Shown here: piece by piece, positions 17,257 through 28,467 of the stretch | How positions within the stretch are numbered: position 1 is the first letter of the stretch | Layout: the number at the start of each line of letters is the position of its first letter | Origin: Streptomyces fradiae | GTDB taxonomy: Bacteria > Actinomycetota > Actinomycetes > Streptomycetales > Streptomycetaceae | Direction: 5' to 3' | Length of the DNA stretch: 64,000 nt | Assembly (NCBI RefSeq): GCF_041270065.1 | Contig: NZ_CP065958.1 | Span: forward strand, 1,116,001 to 1,180,000 | Position numbers and translations under genes: made by a program | The notes under the pieces: generated by a model | What the model saw: only the letters and a program-made list of their open reading frames with translations | Database searches by the model: none | Told to the model about the DNA's origin: nothing

Positions 17257-18348
17257 TCACCAGTAGCGTCCCTGCACCATGGCCGCGAGCGTGGCGTGGT
17301 GCAGGATCAGCCCATCCGGATTCTCCGGGACGTCCACTTCGCCGAAGTACGCCTGCCGGTACGCGATCCTGAGCATCACGATCGCGTGCCGCAGCGCCGC
17401 GTACAGGGTGTGGAACTCCATGTCCCGGGGTGTGTGGCCGGTGAGTTCGGCGTACCGGCGCTCGATCGCGTCGCGGCGCAGGAAGTCCGGCAGGCCGGGC
17501 TGGCCGAAGCTCACGGTCAGGTCCTGGAAGAAGCGGTGCAGATAGACCGTCCAGCCGAGGTCGACCTCGCGCGGGGCGCAGGCCGCCATCTCCCAGTCGA
17601 GCACGGCGGCGGGCTCGAAGGCGTCGTAGACGATGTTCCCGATCCGGGCGTCGCCCCAGTTGAGCACCGCAGGGCCCTCGTCGGCCGGCCAGTGCGCCTC
17701 CAGCCAGTCGAAGGCCGACTCGATCAGCGGCGAGGGCGCGAGTCCGTCCACCACCCAGGCGTAGTAGGCGCGTTGGGCGTCGACGTGCCGCCGCAGCGGG
17801 CTGCCGGTCCCCGCGGGCAGCAGGAACTCCGCCTGCTGCGCGGGGAACTGGTCGTGCAGCCGGGCCAGGACGGCGACCGACGCGGCCTCCAGGCGGGCGC
17901 GTTCGGCGTCGCTCGCCGCGTGCAGCCAGTTCCCCTCGTACGTGTAGGGCATGACGTCCGGCGGGACCCTGCCCTCGGCGCAGGCCATCACGAAGAACGG
18001 CGCGCCCAGCGGCCCCGGGTCCTCCTCCAGCCACAGCACGCGCGGCACCGGCACGTCGGTGTGCGCGCCGACGAGCCGCATCACCCGGTGCTGCCGGGCC
18101 ATGTCGTAGACGGGGAAGACGGTGTACGCGGCGGGGTCGGCGGCCAGCCGCAGGGCGCAGCCCCGTACCGGCGCGTCCGGGTGCTCCAGGTCGAAGAGCA
18201 GGGTCTCGCTGGACATCCCGTTGGAGCCGGGCACGGCGAGGCCGGTGACCCGGGCGCCGGGCAGCCGCCCGTCGAGCCATCCGGCGAGCCGGCGGCCCAG
18301 CTCCTCGGGGTCGCGGGTGGAGGTACGGGGACGGGGTGCCGATGTCAT
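17257..18348 (-). CDS. APH-family phosphotransferase (kinase-like)
   Basis: A 363-aa protein of the aminoglycoside phosphotransferase/choline kinase fold. The catalytic loop is VLNWGDARIGNIVYD, where the usual His of HGDxxxxN is Asn, followed by the metal site AVLDWEMA. The N-lobe nucleotide region is GSNGMSSETLLFDL. It resembles the ACAD10-like group, often found near acyl-CoA dehydrogenases; one lies 1.7 kb downstream. The substrate is unknown. ATG 18348 is used. The downstream end lies close to the stop of the convergent gene ending at 17235. Confidence 0.85.
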   Translation of the reverse strand: MTSAPRPRTSTRDPEELGRRLAGWLDGRLPGARVTGLAVPGSNGMSSETLLFDLEHPDAPVRGCALRLAADPAAYTVFPVYDMARQHRVMRLVGAHTDVPVPRVLWLEEDPGPLGAPFFVMACAEGRVPPDVMPYTYEGNWLHAASDAERARLEAASVAVLARLHDQFPAQQAEFLLPAGTGSPLRRHVDAQRAYYAWVVDGLAPSPLIESAFDWLEAHWPADEGPAVLNWGDARIGNIVYDAFEPAAVLDWEMAACAPREVDLGWTVYLHRFFQDLTVSFGQPGLPDFLRRDAIERRYAELTGHTPRDMEFHTLYAALRHAIVMLRIAYRQAYFGEVDVPENPDGLILHHATLAAMVQGRYW

Positions 18349-18400
18349 GAGGGACCCTTCTCTTTGAGGGCTCGGTTCACTCGCCGGTTGTGCGGGGCGT

Positions 18401-19522
18401 TCAACGGGCGATTGACGTGTGGTCGGCGAAGCCGCTCGGGTCGTGGCGGCCGAAGGAGCCGTGTTCGAAGATGCCGTAGCCGGTCTGCCCTTCGAGGGTG
18501 AAGCGGGCGGCGTGGTCGGTGACGCCGTAGGCGGCCAGGGGGTGGGCGGCGGGGTCGGAGAGGTCGTAGACCCGGCGGTCGGTCCAGTCGCGGCCCTGCC
18601 AGCTGCCGTGCTGCCAGTCGGGGGCGGGCGGATAGCCGGCGCCGACGGCGAGCGGGGAGGAGGCGAGGATCTCGACGCCGGCCTCCAGGGGCTTGCCGGC
18701 CGGGTCGGTGAGGTGCACGACGGCCCGTTCGGGGTCGCGGGTGCCGGGCCGGTAGGTGATGTCGGTGCGGGGCCAGCCGAGTTGGGTGTCGCGGTGCCCG
18801 TCGCGTACGAGCAGGGCCTCGTTGAGGGTGCGGTAGCCGTCGGCGTCCTCCTGCACCACGACCATGACGAAGCGGTCCTCGAAGCGCATCGGGATCCAGA
18901 GCCAGTGGAAGCCCTCGGGGCGGAACTCCTCGGCGCGGCCCGGCTCTTCGCCGGGCAGCGGGCGCACGCCCCAGCTGCGGTCGCGGGTGCCGGTCCACTC
19001 CCCCGCCGTGACGGCGAACTCCTCGCCGCCGGCGCGGATCACGCCCGCGCAGTGCCCGGCCTGGACGAAGCGGCGGCCCTCCAGGGTGAGCCGGTCGCCG
19101 CGCCGCTGGGTGTGGTGCGGCTCCCAGACGGCCGGGAAGTCGCCGGTCCAGGTGAGGTCGAAGGAGAGCCCGTCGGGGTCGGCGGGATCGGGGTCGCAGT
19201 GCAGGGAGAGCCGCTTGAGCGGTTCGTCGACGGTGATGGTCAGCGGGCCGACGGAGAGGTTCATCCGGTCCTCGCCGAGGGCGTCGGAGGCGCGGACCGC
19301 GTGCAGCCGGTCCCCGGTGCGCAGGGTCGCGTAGGCGTCGACCACCCCGGTGTTGGGGTAGACGCCGAGCCCGGCGATGAGCAGGGCGCGTCCCTGGTGG
19401 TCGAAGACGTGGAAGATGCACCGGTCGTAGGCGTTCCGGTCGCCGCTGACGTGGTGCTTCATGGAGAGCGGTGCCTGGTGCACGGGGTATTCGTCGAGCG
19501 GGACGGGCCGGTCGTCTGACAC
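18401..19522 (-). CDS. Lipocalin-like (CrtC/AttH-type) conserved protein
   Basis: A 373-aa beta-rich protein without membrane segments. The alternation of short strands (FHVFDHQGRALLIAGLGVYPNTGVVDAY, then LSFDLTWTGDFPAVWEPHHT and GEWTGTRDRSWGVRPL) fits the two-lobed lipocalin fold of hydroxysteroid- or carotenoid-acting proteins such as CrtC/AttH. No catalytic residues can be named. GTG 19522 has GAGGAGG upstream. It is followed by the kinase-like gene 52 bp away on the same strand; both may act on a lipid or sterol-like compound, which is inference from context. Confidence 0.65.
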   Translation of the reverse strand: MSDDRPVPLDEYPVHQAPLSMKHHVSGDRNAYDRCIFHVFDHQGRALLIAGLGVYPNTGVVDAYATLRTGDRLHAVRASDALGEDRMNLSVGPLTITVDEPLKRLSLHCDPDPADPDGLSFDLTWTGDFPAVWEPHHTQRRGDRLTLEGRRFVQAGHCAGVIRAGGEEFAVTAGEWTGTRDRSWGVRPLPGEEPGRAEEFRPEGFHWLWIPMRFEDRFVMVVVQEDADGYRTLNEALLVRDGHRDTQLGWPRTDITYRPGTRDPERAVVHLTDPAGKPLEAGVEILASSPLAVGAGYPPAPDWQHGSWQGRDWTDRRVYDLSDPAAHPLAAYGVTDHAARFTLEGQTGYGIFEHGSFGRHDPSGFADHTSIAR

Positions 19523-19702
19523 GTGTGACCTCCTCGGCGGCGATGGAGATCTGACGGTACGTCAGAAGCCGAGCCGGCGGCCAGAGTCGTGCACCGCGGA
19601 GCGCTGGCAGGCCCGCGCGCGAGCACCCCTGGGGACGTCTCGAACTCCCGCTCGACCGCGCCCGGCGGTGACCGGGGCCCGTGCCGAAGCGTTGGTCCGG
19701 GC

Positions 19703-20086
19703 ATGACCACGCTGTATACGACACCCAGCGGATACGGCCGGCATCGACAGTCCGAGCCGCGTTCTGAAGAATCGGTTCAGCAGGCGGTTCCGGCGCCGGT
19801 TCCCGCGCCCGCCCAGGCGCCCGATGCGCAGGCCGCCACCTCACGGCCGGCCCCCGCCCCCGTCCCGGCGCCTGCCCCCATGCCCGCTCCGGCGCCGGCC
19901 GCCTCGCCGGCCCATCCCGCCGACCCGCCCATCTACAAGGCGGTGCTCGACCTGTGGGCCAGCCACGGCAAGACCCTGCCGGGCCTGCGCGACCAGGAAT
20001 GGAGCCGGCTCGCCGCGGGCCCCGTCTGGGCGGACCGCACGGTCCGGGTCAACGGGACTCTGGTCCGGCCAGGTGACGGGCGATGA
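19703..20086 (+). CDS. Pro/Ala-rich small protein
   Basis: A 127-aa protein. Residues about 25-75 are a Pro-Ala repeat (PAPVPAPAQAP and similar). The C-terminal 50 residues look like a folded piece (IYKAVLDLWASHGKTLPGLRDQEWSRLAAG). No known domain. Its last 38 bp overlap the 3' end of the acyl-CoA dehydrogenase gene on the opposite strand. The conserved-looking C-terminus supports a real gene. Confidence 0.55.
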   Translation: MTTLYTTPSGYGRHRQSEPRSEESVQQAVPAPVPAPAQAPDAQAATSRPAPAPVPAPAPMPAPAPAASPAHPADPPIYKAVLDLWASHGKTLPGLRDQEWSRLAAGPVWADRTVRVNGTLVRPGDGR

Positions 20087-21245
20087 CCACCCGCTGGATC
20101 TGATTGGTGCCCTCGACGATCTGGAGCACCTTCGCCTCCCGCAGCAGCCGCTCGACGGGGAAGTCCGCGGTGTAGCCGTAACCGCCGAGCACCTGCACCG
20201 CGTCCGTCGTGACCCGCATCGCCGCGTCCGAGCAGAACAGCTTCGCCATGGCGGCCTGCTTGCCGAAGGGCCGGCCCTCGTCGCGCAGCCGGGCCGCCTC
20301 CAGATAGAGCGCCCGGCCCGCCTCGACCTGGGTGGCCATGTCGGCGAGCAGGAAGCGCAGCCCCTGGAAGTCGGCGATCGGCCGGCCGAACTGGCGGCGC
20401 TCCCGCGCGTACGCCACGGCCGCGTCCAGCGCGGCCTGCGCCACGCCCACCGCGCAGGCCGCGATGCCGAGCCGCCCCGAGTCCAGGGCCGCGAGGGCGA
20501 TGGCGAAGCCCTGCCCCTCGGCCCCGATCCGGCGGGCGTCGGGGACCCGTACCCCGTCGAAGTGCACCTGTGCGGTGGGCGAACCCTTCATGCCCATCTT
20601 CCGCTCGGGCGCGGCGGCGCTCAGACCGGGCGCGTCCCCGGGCACCAGGAAGGCGGTGATCCCCTTGGGGCCCTCGCCGCCGGTGCGGGCCATGACGGTG
20701 TAGAAGTCGGCGATCCCGCCGTGGGTGATCCACGCCTTGGTGCCGTCGAGCACCCAGTCTCCCCCACTCGCGGCTTCGCCCGAGCGGGAGGTACCCCCAC
20801 CGTCCCGGACCGCCCGGGTGCGCAGCGCGGCCGCGTCGGAGCCGGAGGAGGGTTCGGACAGGCAGTACGCGCCGAGCAGTCCGCCGCCGAGCATCGCGGG
20901 CAGGTGGGCGGCCCGCTGCTCGTCGGTGCCGAAGGCCGCCAGGGCGTGGCAGGAGAGGCTGTGCACGCTGACCCCGAGGGCCACGGTGAGCCGGGCGGCG
21001 GCCAGTTCCTCCAGGACCTGGAGGTAGACGGCGTACGGCTGGTCGCCGCCGCCGTACGCCGAGTCGTACGGCAGTCCGAGCAGCCCGGAGGCGGACAGCA
21101 GCCGGAACAGCTCGCGCGGGAAGTGCCCGGCGGCCTCCTCGTCGGCGGCGCCCGGCGCGATCTCGCGCGCGGCGATCTCCCGGACCAGGGCGAGCAGCTC
21201 CCGGGCCTCGTCGGTGGGCAGCCGGCGTTCGACCTGCTCGACCAT
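20049..21245 (-). CDS. Acyl-CoA dehydrogenase
   Basis: A 398-aa FAD-dependent dehydrogenase of the short/medium-chain type, introducing the alpha-beta double bond into acyl-CoA. Visible family motifs are YCLSEPSSGSDAAALRT (FAD/substrate), KMGMKGSPTAQVHFDGVRVP, QFGRPIADFQGLRF and QVLGGYGYTADFPVERLLREAK, ending with the catalytic-Glu region IVEGTNQIQR. Near residues 150-165 it has an unusual Gly/Ser insertion encoded by a hairpin-like element (20758-20800). It is 115 bp downstream of a MerR gene on the same strand. Confidence 0.9.
   Translation of the reverse strand: MVEQVERRLPTDEARELLALVREIAAREIAPGAADEEAAGHFPRELFRLLSASGLLGLPYDSAYGGGDQPYAVYLQVLEELAAARLTVALGVSVHSLSCHALAAFGTDEQRAAHLPAMLGGGLLGAYCLSEPSSGSDAAALRTRAVRDGGGTSRSGEAASGGDWVLDGTKAWITHGGIADFYTVMARTGGEGPKGITAFLVPGDAPGLSAAAPERKMGMKGSPTAQVHFDGVRVPDARRIGAEGQGFAIALAALDSGRLGIAACAVGVAQAALDAAVAYARERRQFGRPIADFQGLRFLLADMATQVEAGRALYLEAARLRDEGRPFGKQAAMAKLFCSDAAMRVTTDAVQVLGGYGYTADFPVERLLREAKVLQIVEGTNQIQRVVIARHLAGPESR
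20758..20800. repeat. In-frame palindromic repeat element inside the acyl-CoA dehydrogenase gene
   Basis: A GC-rich element bounded by C-runs (CTCCCCC and ACCCCCA) with a hairpin core CTCGGGC-GAA-GCC-G-CGAG. It adds about 14 Gly/Ser/Arg residues between the conserved strands AALRTRAV and DWVLDGTKAW. Short elements of this kind are scattered in Streptomyces genomes; here the frame is kept. Confidence 0.6.
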
Positions 21246-21360
21246 GGCGGCGCGCTCCTCCCTGAGGGGATCGGGGATCGGGTCCTGCAGGGAGGGTTAT
21301 GCCCGGTCGCCGGCCCGGTCTCACGGTTCCGGGGCGCCGGAGCCCCTGACGGGTGCCCGC

Positions 21361-22068
21361 TCAGCCGCGTTCGCGGAGGTACGCGTCCAGCTCCGCCGCC
21401 CCGGCCAGCATCGCCCGGGCCCGGGCCGAGAGCCGGGCGCGCCAGTCGCCGAGCGCGCCCTCCAGGGGTTCGAGGCCGCCCGCGGCCCGTACCTGTTCGA
21501 GCAGCGGGGCGATCCGTTCCAGCGGATAGCCGCCGCGGCGCAGCTGGTGGGCGAGGCGGGCGTCCCGTACGTCGGCCTCCGCGTACACCCGGTATCCGGT
21601 ACGGGGGTCCCGGCGCGGGCGCACCAGCCCGGCGCGCTCCCAGGCGCGGAGCGTGGCGGGCCGGATGCCGAGCCGGCGGGCCAGCGGCCCGATGAAGGTG
21701 TCCCCGGGCGACCCGTCGTGCCCGCTCGCGGGGTTCGGGCCGAGATCGCGCAGGGCGCTCTCCACGGCCCGGAGGGTCCGGCGGTCCTCCAGGAGCAGGG
21801 CGTGGCTCTCGTCGACGAGGCGGAAGGCCTCGTCGGGGTCGCCCTCGTGCACGGCCCGCAGGATCGCGGTCGCCGTCGGGTGCCCGTGGCCGGGCAGCAG
21901 GGCGAGGAAGGCGCGCAGGGCGCTCGCGTGGAGCGGGGTGTAGGCGCGGTAGCCGGAGGGGGTGCGGGCGGCGGGCGGGAGGATGCCGGCGTCCTCGTAG
22001 TTGCGGACCGCCTGGGTGGACAGCCCGTGCGCACGTGCCAGGTCGACCGGCCGCAGCCGCCCGCCCAT
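21361..22068 (-). CDS. MerR-family regulator
   Basis: A 235-aa protein with an N-terminal MerR winged helix (RPVDLARAHGLSTQAVRNYEDAGILPPAARTPSGYRAY). A second MerR-like helix-turn-helix lies at about residues 125-165 (GPLARRLGIRPATLRAWERAGLVRPRRDPRTGYRVY), so it carries two DNA-binding modules in one chain. The start is ATG 22068 (AGGGG close before); ATG 22095 is an in-frame alternative. It is divergent from the erythromycin-esterase-like gene, the usual arrangement for local control. A 7-bp inverted repeat lies just before that gene. Confidence 0.85.
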   Translation of the reverse strand: MGGRLRPVDLARAHGLSTQAVRNYEDAGILPPAARTPSGYRAYTPLHASALRAFLALLPGHGHPTATAILRAVHEGDPDEAFRLVDESHALLLEDRRTLRAVESALRDLGPNPASGHDGSPGDTFIGPLARRLGIRPATLRAWERAGLVRPRRDPRTGYRVYAEADVRDARLAHQLRRGGYPLERIAPLLEQVRAAGGLEPLEGALGDWRARLSARARAMLAGAAELDAYLRERG

Positions 22069-22142
22069 ACCCCTGCTTTGAAGATTCTGCCCCATGAAGT
22101 CCACGATATCGCGGGAGAGTCGACGAAAAGTCTCCACCGAGG

Positions 22143-22162
22143 CTTCAACGATACGGTTGAAG
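22143..22162. promoter_or_regulatory. Palindromic operator between merR and the esterase-like gene
   Basis: CTTCAAC-N6-GTTGAAG, a perfect 7-bp dyad, ends 2 bp before the ATG of the esterase-like gene. A half-site CTTCAA also reads on the minus strand close to the merR start (about 22078-22083). Position and symmetry suggest the MerR-family binding site. Confidence 0.55.
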
Positions 22163-22164
22163 GC

Positions 22165-23388
22165 ATGGCGACTGACATCAAGGACACCGCCCGTTCCCTC
22201 TCCGCTGCCGCCGTCCTGGAGCTGCTCCAGGACCGGCCCCACCCGCCCCGGCCGCCCCGGCTGCTCGCACTCGGCGAGCCCACCCATCGCGAGGACTTCC
22301 TGCTCGACCTGCGCAACGCGCTCTTCCGGCAGCTCGTCGAGGAGGAGGGCTACCGGACGATCGCGCTGGAGAGCGACTGCCTCGCCGGGCTGCTCGTCGA
22401 CGCGTACGTGACCGGGGGCGCCGGCGGCGCCCTCGACGAGGTCGTGGAGCGCGGGATCAGCCACGGCTGGGGCGCCTCCGCGGCCAACCGGGCGCTGGTG
22501 CGCTGGATGCGCGCCTTCAACGAGGGGCGGCCCGCCGACGACCGGCTCCGCTTCGCCGGCTTCGACGGCCCGCTGGAGATCACCGCCGCCGCGAGCCCCC
22601 GCCAGGCCCTCACCGCGCTCCACGCCCGGCTCGCCGCACGGGTGGACCCGGCCCTGCTGCCCTGCACCGCGGACGGCCTCGACCGGCTGCTCGGCACCGA
22701 CGAGCGGTGGACCGAACCGGCCGTCATGTACGACCCCACCCGCTCGGTGGGCCGCTCCCCCGAGGCCGTGGAACTGCGGCTGATCGCCGACGACCTGGCG
22801 GCCCTGCTCGACGAGCAGGCACCGCTGCTGCTCGCGGCGGCCTCACGGGAGGAGGTGGACCTCGCCCGCCTCCACGCGCGCACCGCGCGCGGCCTGCTCC
22901 AGTACCACCACTGGATGGCGGACACCTCGCCCGCCCGGCTCCCCCGGCTCCTCGGCGTCCGCGGCCGGATGATGGCCGAGAACCTGCTCGCCCTCGCCGA
23001 CCGCGGCCCGGTCCTCGTGTACGCCCACAACTCCCACCTCCAGCGGGAGAAGAGCACGATGCGAATGGGCGGCGACCCGCTGGAGTGGTGGAGCGCCGGC
23101 GCCCAGGTGAGCGCGCGCCTCGGCGCGGAGTACGCCTTCCTCCCCACGGCCCTCGGCACCCTCCGCCACCAGGGCGTGGACACACCCGCGCCGGACACCC
23201 TGGAGGGCCTGCTGCACGAGCAGCTCCCCCCGACGCCCTCCCTCGTCGACGCGCGCCGCCTCGCGGCGACCCTCACGCTCCCGGAGGCGCGCGTCTCCCC
23301 CTGGTTCGGCTACGCCCCGCTGGACCCGGCGCACCTGGGCGCGGCGGACGGGCTGGTCTTCGTCAGGGACGTACCGAAGACCCCGTGA
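22165..23388 (+). CDS. Erythromycin esterase-family hydrolase
   Basis: A 407-aa protein of the Ere/succinoglycan-hydrolase family. It shows LLALGEPTHREDFLLDLRN (the conserved Glu/His pair), YRTIALESDCLAG and VLVYAHNSHLQREKSTM (a second conserved His). These residues form the metal-independent active site that opens macrolide lactones in EreA/EreB. Most chromosomal relatives have unknown substrates, so macrolide resistance is possible but not shown. The MerR gene is divergent and its likely regulator. ATG 22165 is chosen because the helical N-terminus begins there. Confidence 0.85.
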   Translation: MATDIKDTARSLSAAAVLELLQDRPHPPRPPRLLALGEPTHREDFLLDLRNALFRQLVEEEGYRTIALESDCLAGLLVDAYVTGGAGGALDEVVERGISHGWGASAANRALVRWMRAFNEGRPADDRLRFAGFDGPLEITAAASPRQALTALHARLAARVDPALLPCTADGLDRLLGTDERWTEPAVMYDPTRSVGRSPEAVELRLIADDLAALLDEQAPLLLAAASREEVDLARLHARTARGLLQYHHWMADTSPARLPRLLGVRGRMMAENLLALADRGPVLVYAHNSHLQREKSTMRMGGDPLEWWSAGAQVSARLGAEYAFLPTALGTLRHQGVDTPAPDTLEGLLHEQLPPTPSLVDARRLAATLTLPEARVSPWFGYAPLDPAHLGAADGLVFVRDVPKTP

Positions 23389-23416
23389 CCGGCGCCGGCA
23401 GGCTCGCATCAGCGCT

Positions 23417-24463
23417 TCAGCACACGGTGTCCCACTCGTGGAGGGCCCTCAGGGCCGCGGTGCGGAGGGTCGGTGTGACGGGGGTGACGGGGGTGGGGGT
23501 GAGGAGGTAGTCGGCCACGGGGGTGAGCAGCAGGGGGGTGTCGGGGGCCGGGGTGAGCAGGCGGGACTCGTCCCAGGTGTGACGGATGACGGTGCGGCGC
23601 AGGAGGGCGCCGTGGCGGGTGACGAGGCGTCGGTTGGTGGCGGCCTCGGCGCGGCGGCGGCGTTCGGGGGCGAGCTCCGGGGCGAGCGCGGCGCGGACGG
23701 CGGCCAGTGGGCCGAGCGGCAGATGGCCGGCGGCGTGGTCGAGGAGGCCGGCCGCCTCGGGAGCCAGTCGGTAGGCGGCCAGGACGGCGGCGGTCTCGGC
23801 GGGTTCGAAGGGCCGGCCGGTGAGGCCGGCGACGTCGAGGACGGTGACGGCGCCGGGTGAGCGGGCGGGCTCCCGCAGGCGGGCCTCGGCGAGCGCGATG
23901 AGGCACTCGACGTGCTGGTCGGCGGCGAGGTACGGCCGGACGGGCACGGTCGAGCCGTCGCCGGGCAGCGCCGCGGTGGTGAGGTGGACGCGGTACCAGG
24001 GGTCGGCCAGCGGGTCCTCGGCGGGCCAGTGGACGGTGACGGCCGTGTGGTGGGGCCGGTCGCCGAGCAGGGAGACGTCGATGTGCTCCACCGGCCGGTC
24101 GGTGACCAGCCGGATGACGGCCTGCCACAGGGCCGCCTGGTCGGGCGCGACGAGGTCGAGGGTGTCCAGCGGCCGGAGCAGGCCCGCGGGGTAGTAGCCG
24201 GCGAGCGGGAGGCCCCGGATGGCGCGGACGCCGGTGGACCGGGCCAGTTCGGCCGCCAGGCGGGCGTAGTGGGCGGCGCGGTCGTGGGCGCGGCGGAGTT
24301 CGGCGCGGGCGGGCTCCCCCATCCGTACGCCGTCGCGGGCCAGCGCGGACAGCACCAGGTGCGGCAGGTGACGGTCGGCCCGCGCACGGTGGAGCAGTTC
24401 GGCGGGCCCGTCCGCCGGGTCGGTGTCGAGCAACCGGTACAGCAATGCGGTATTCACGGACAT
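23417..24463 (-). CDS. Nucleotidyltransferase-like protein with degenerate motif
   Basis: A 348-aa protein that resembles the NTP_transf_5 group. In place of the usual ALKG...YP...R..DIDL pattern it has AIRGLPLAGYYPAGLLRPLDTLDLVAP (read in two parts). Helical, Leu/Ala/Arg-rich regions flank it and a Thr-Pro repeat is near the C-terminus. The key Lys is Arg and the Asp pair is partly kept, so activity is doubtful. ATG 24463 is well supported by GGAGG. It is divergent from the SARP gene with a shared 255-bp control region. Its part in the cluster, if any, is unknown. Confidence 0.6.
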   Translation of the reverse strand: MSVNTALLYRLLDTDPADGPAELLHRARADRHLPHLVLSALARDGVRMGEPARAELRRAHDRAAHYARLAAELARSTGVRAIRGLPLAGYYPAGLLRPLDTLDLVAPDQAALWQAVIRLVTDRPVEHIDVSLLGDRPHHTAVTVHWPAEDPLADPWYRVHLTTAALPGDGSTVPVRPYLAADQHVECLIALAEARLREPARSPGAVTVLDVAGLTGRPFEPAETAAVLAAYRLAPEAAGLLDHAAGHLPLGPLAAVRAALAPELAPERRRRAEAATNRRLVTRHGALLRRTVIRHTWDESRLLTPAPDTPLLLTPVADYLLTPTPVTPVTPTLRTAALRALHEWDTVC

Positions 24464-24606
24464 CCGCCTCCGAATGTATGGTCAGCCCGGGCGCCACCGG
24501 CGGCCGAGGGGGCGGGCGGGCTGCGCCGTTCCGTCTCCGGCAGGCCCGCGGCACGGCGATTCTGACCTTCGGGGTTCAACACCTGATCACCACAGGCTCA
24601 ACAGAC

Positions 24607-24648
24607 TCGACAGACTCTCGACACCGAGTGCGACGCTGTGGTTAATAA
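24607..24648 (+). promoter_or_regulatory. SARP-type heptamer repeats and -10 region upstream of the AfsR-like gene
   Basis: TCGACAG (24607-24613), TCGACAC (24618-24624) and a weaker TGCGACG (24629-24635) start exactly 11 bp apart. This is the spacing of SARP binding sites. Seven bases after the last unit is TAATAA (24643-24648), a possible -10. The SARP start codon is 70 bp downstream, so this looks like an autoregulated promoter. Confidence 0.6.
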
Positions 24649-24718
24649 GGTGACACAAAGGCTGACATGTGCGCCGAACGGGGCGGCCACTGTGTTCTGG
24701 GGCGGGTGGGGGCAGAGT

Positions 24719-27997
<3,279 letters not shown>

Positions 27998-28062
27998 GAT
28001 CCTGGAGATCCTGGAGAAACGGTACTGCTCGGTGGTGCGGCTGCCGTTCGTGCGGCCGCCGG

Positions 28063-28269
28063 TCAGGAACCGGTGCTGTTCCAGTCCGTGTCGTCGGTCG
28101 GGGTGGGGGTCGGGGCGGGGGCCGGCTGGGTGGTGGACGTGCCGGTCGCGTCGGCGCCGTCGGCCGTCGCCGTACCGGCCGCGCCGAGGGCGATCGCCGC
28201 GCCGAGGCCGAGGGCCGCGAGGGCCAGCCGGATCCGGGTGGCACCGAGGATGTTCGCACGCTTCGCCAT
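28063..28269 (-). CDS. Small secreted peptide
   Basis: A 68-aa peptide. Residues 1-36 are a classical signal peptide: positive start MAKRANILGATRIR, hydrophobic core LALAALGLGAAIALGAAG and a TATA/ADG cleavage region. The remaining about 30 residues are Thr/Pro/Asp-rich (PAPAPTPTPTDDTDWNSTGS) without Cys. ATG 28269 follows AGGGAG. It is convergent with the SARP gene and downstream of the DDAH gene. Function unknown; small secreted peptides of this sort are common in Streptomyces. Confidence 0.7.
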   Translation of the reverse strand: MAKRANILGATRIRLALAALGLGAAIALGAAGTATADGADATGTSTTQPAPAPTPTPTDDTDWNSTGS

Positions 28270-28369
28270 GACTGCTCCCTGGGACGTCTTCCCTGATGGG
28301 AAGGGGTTTCGCGGGACTTTCCGGAGTGTTCCGGGCTGATGGGATCAGCATGGCAAGGCGCGTTCAACG

Positions 28370-28404
28370 GCCGATCGACGTACGAGCACCGTACGTCGAT
28401 CGGC
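28370..28404. terminator. 15-bp inverted repeat after the DDAH gene
   Basis: GCCGATCGACGTACG and its exact complement are separated by the loop AGCAC. It lies 63 bp downstream of the DDAH stop on the minus strand and could end the long NRPS transcript. Confidence 0.75.
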
Positions 28405-28407
28405 ATC

Positions 28408-28467
28408 GTTGATCGGGGCGTTGATCGGGGCGTTGATCCGGTCGGTGATCCGGTCGGTGATCGGGCT
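28408..28467. repeat. Five 12-bp tandem repeats at the DDAH stop codon
   Basis: Units of GTTGATCGGGGC, twice exact and then three times with one to three changes (GTTGATCCGGTC, GGTGATCCGGTC, GGTGATCGGGCT). The array runs into the stop codon of the DDAH gene (28467-28469) and sits between it and the 15-bp hairpin. Confidence 0.8.

Noticed and set aside
22165..23388. Macrolide resistance as a firm function of the esterase-like gene
   Set aside because: The fold and active-site residues fit, but most chromosomal relatives have unknown substrates and no macrolide genes are nearby.
24638..24718. Upstream start of the SARP at 24638
   Set aside because: The extra 27 residues do not resemble a SARP N-terminus and overlap the promoter's AT-rich -10.
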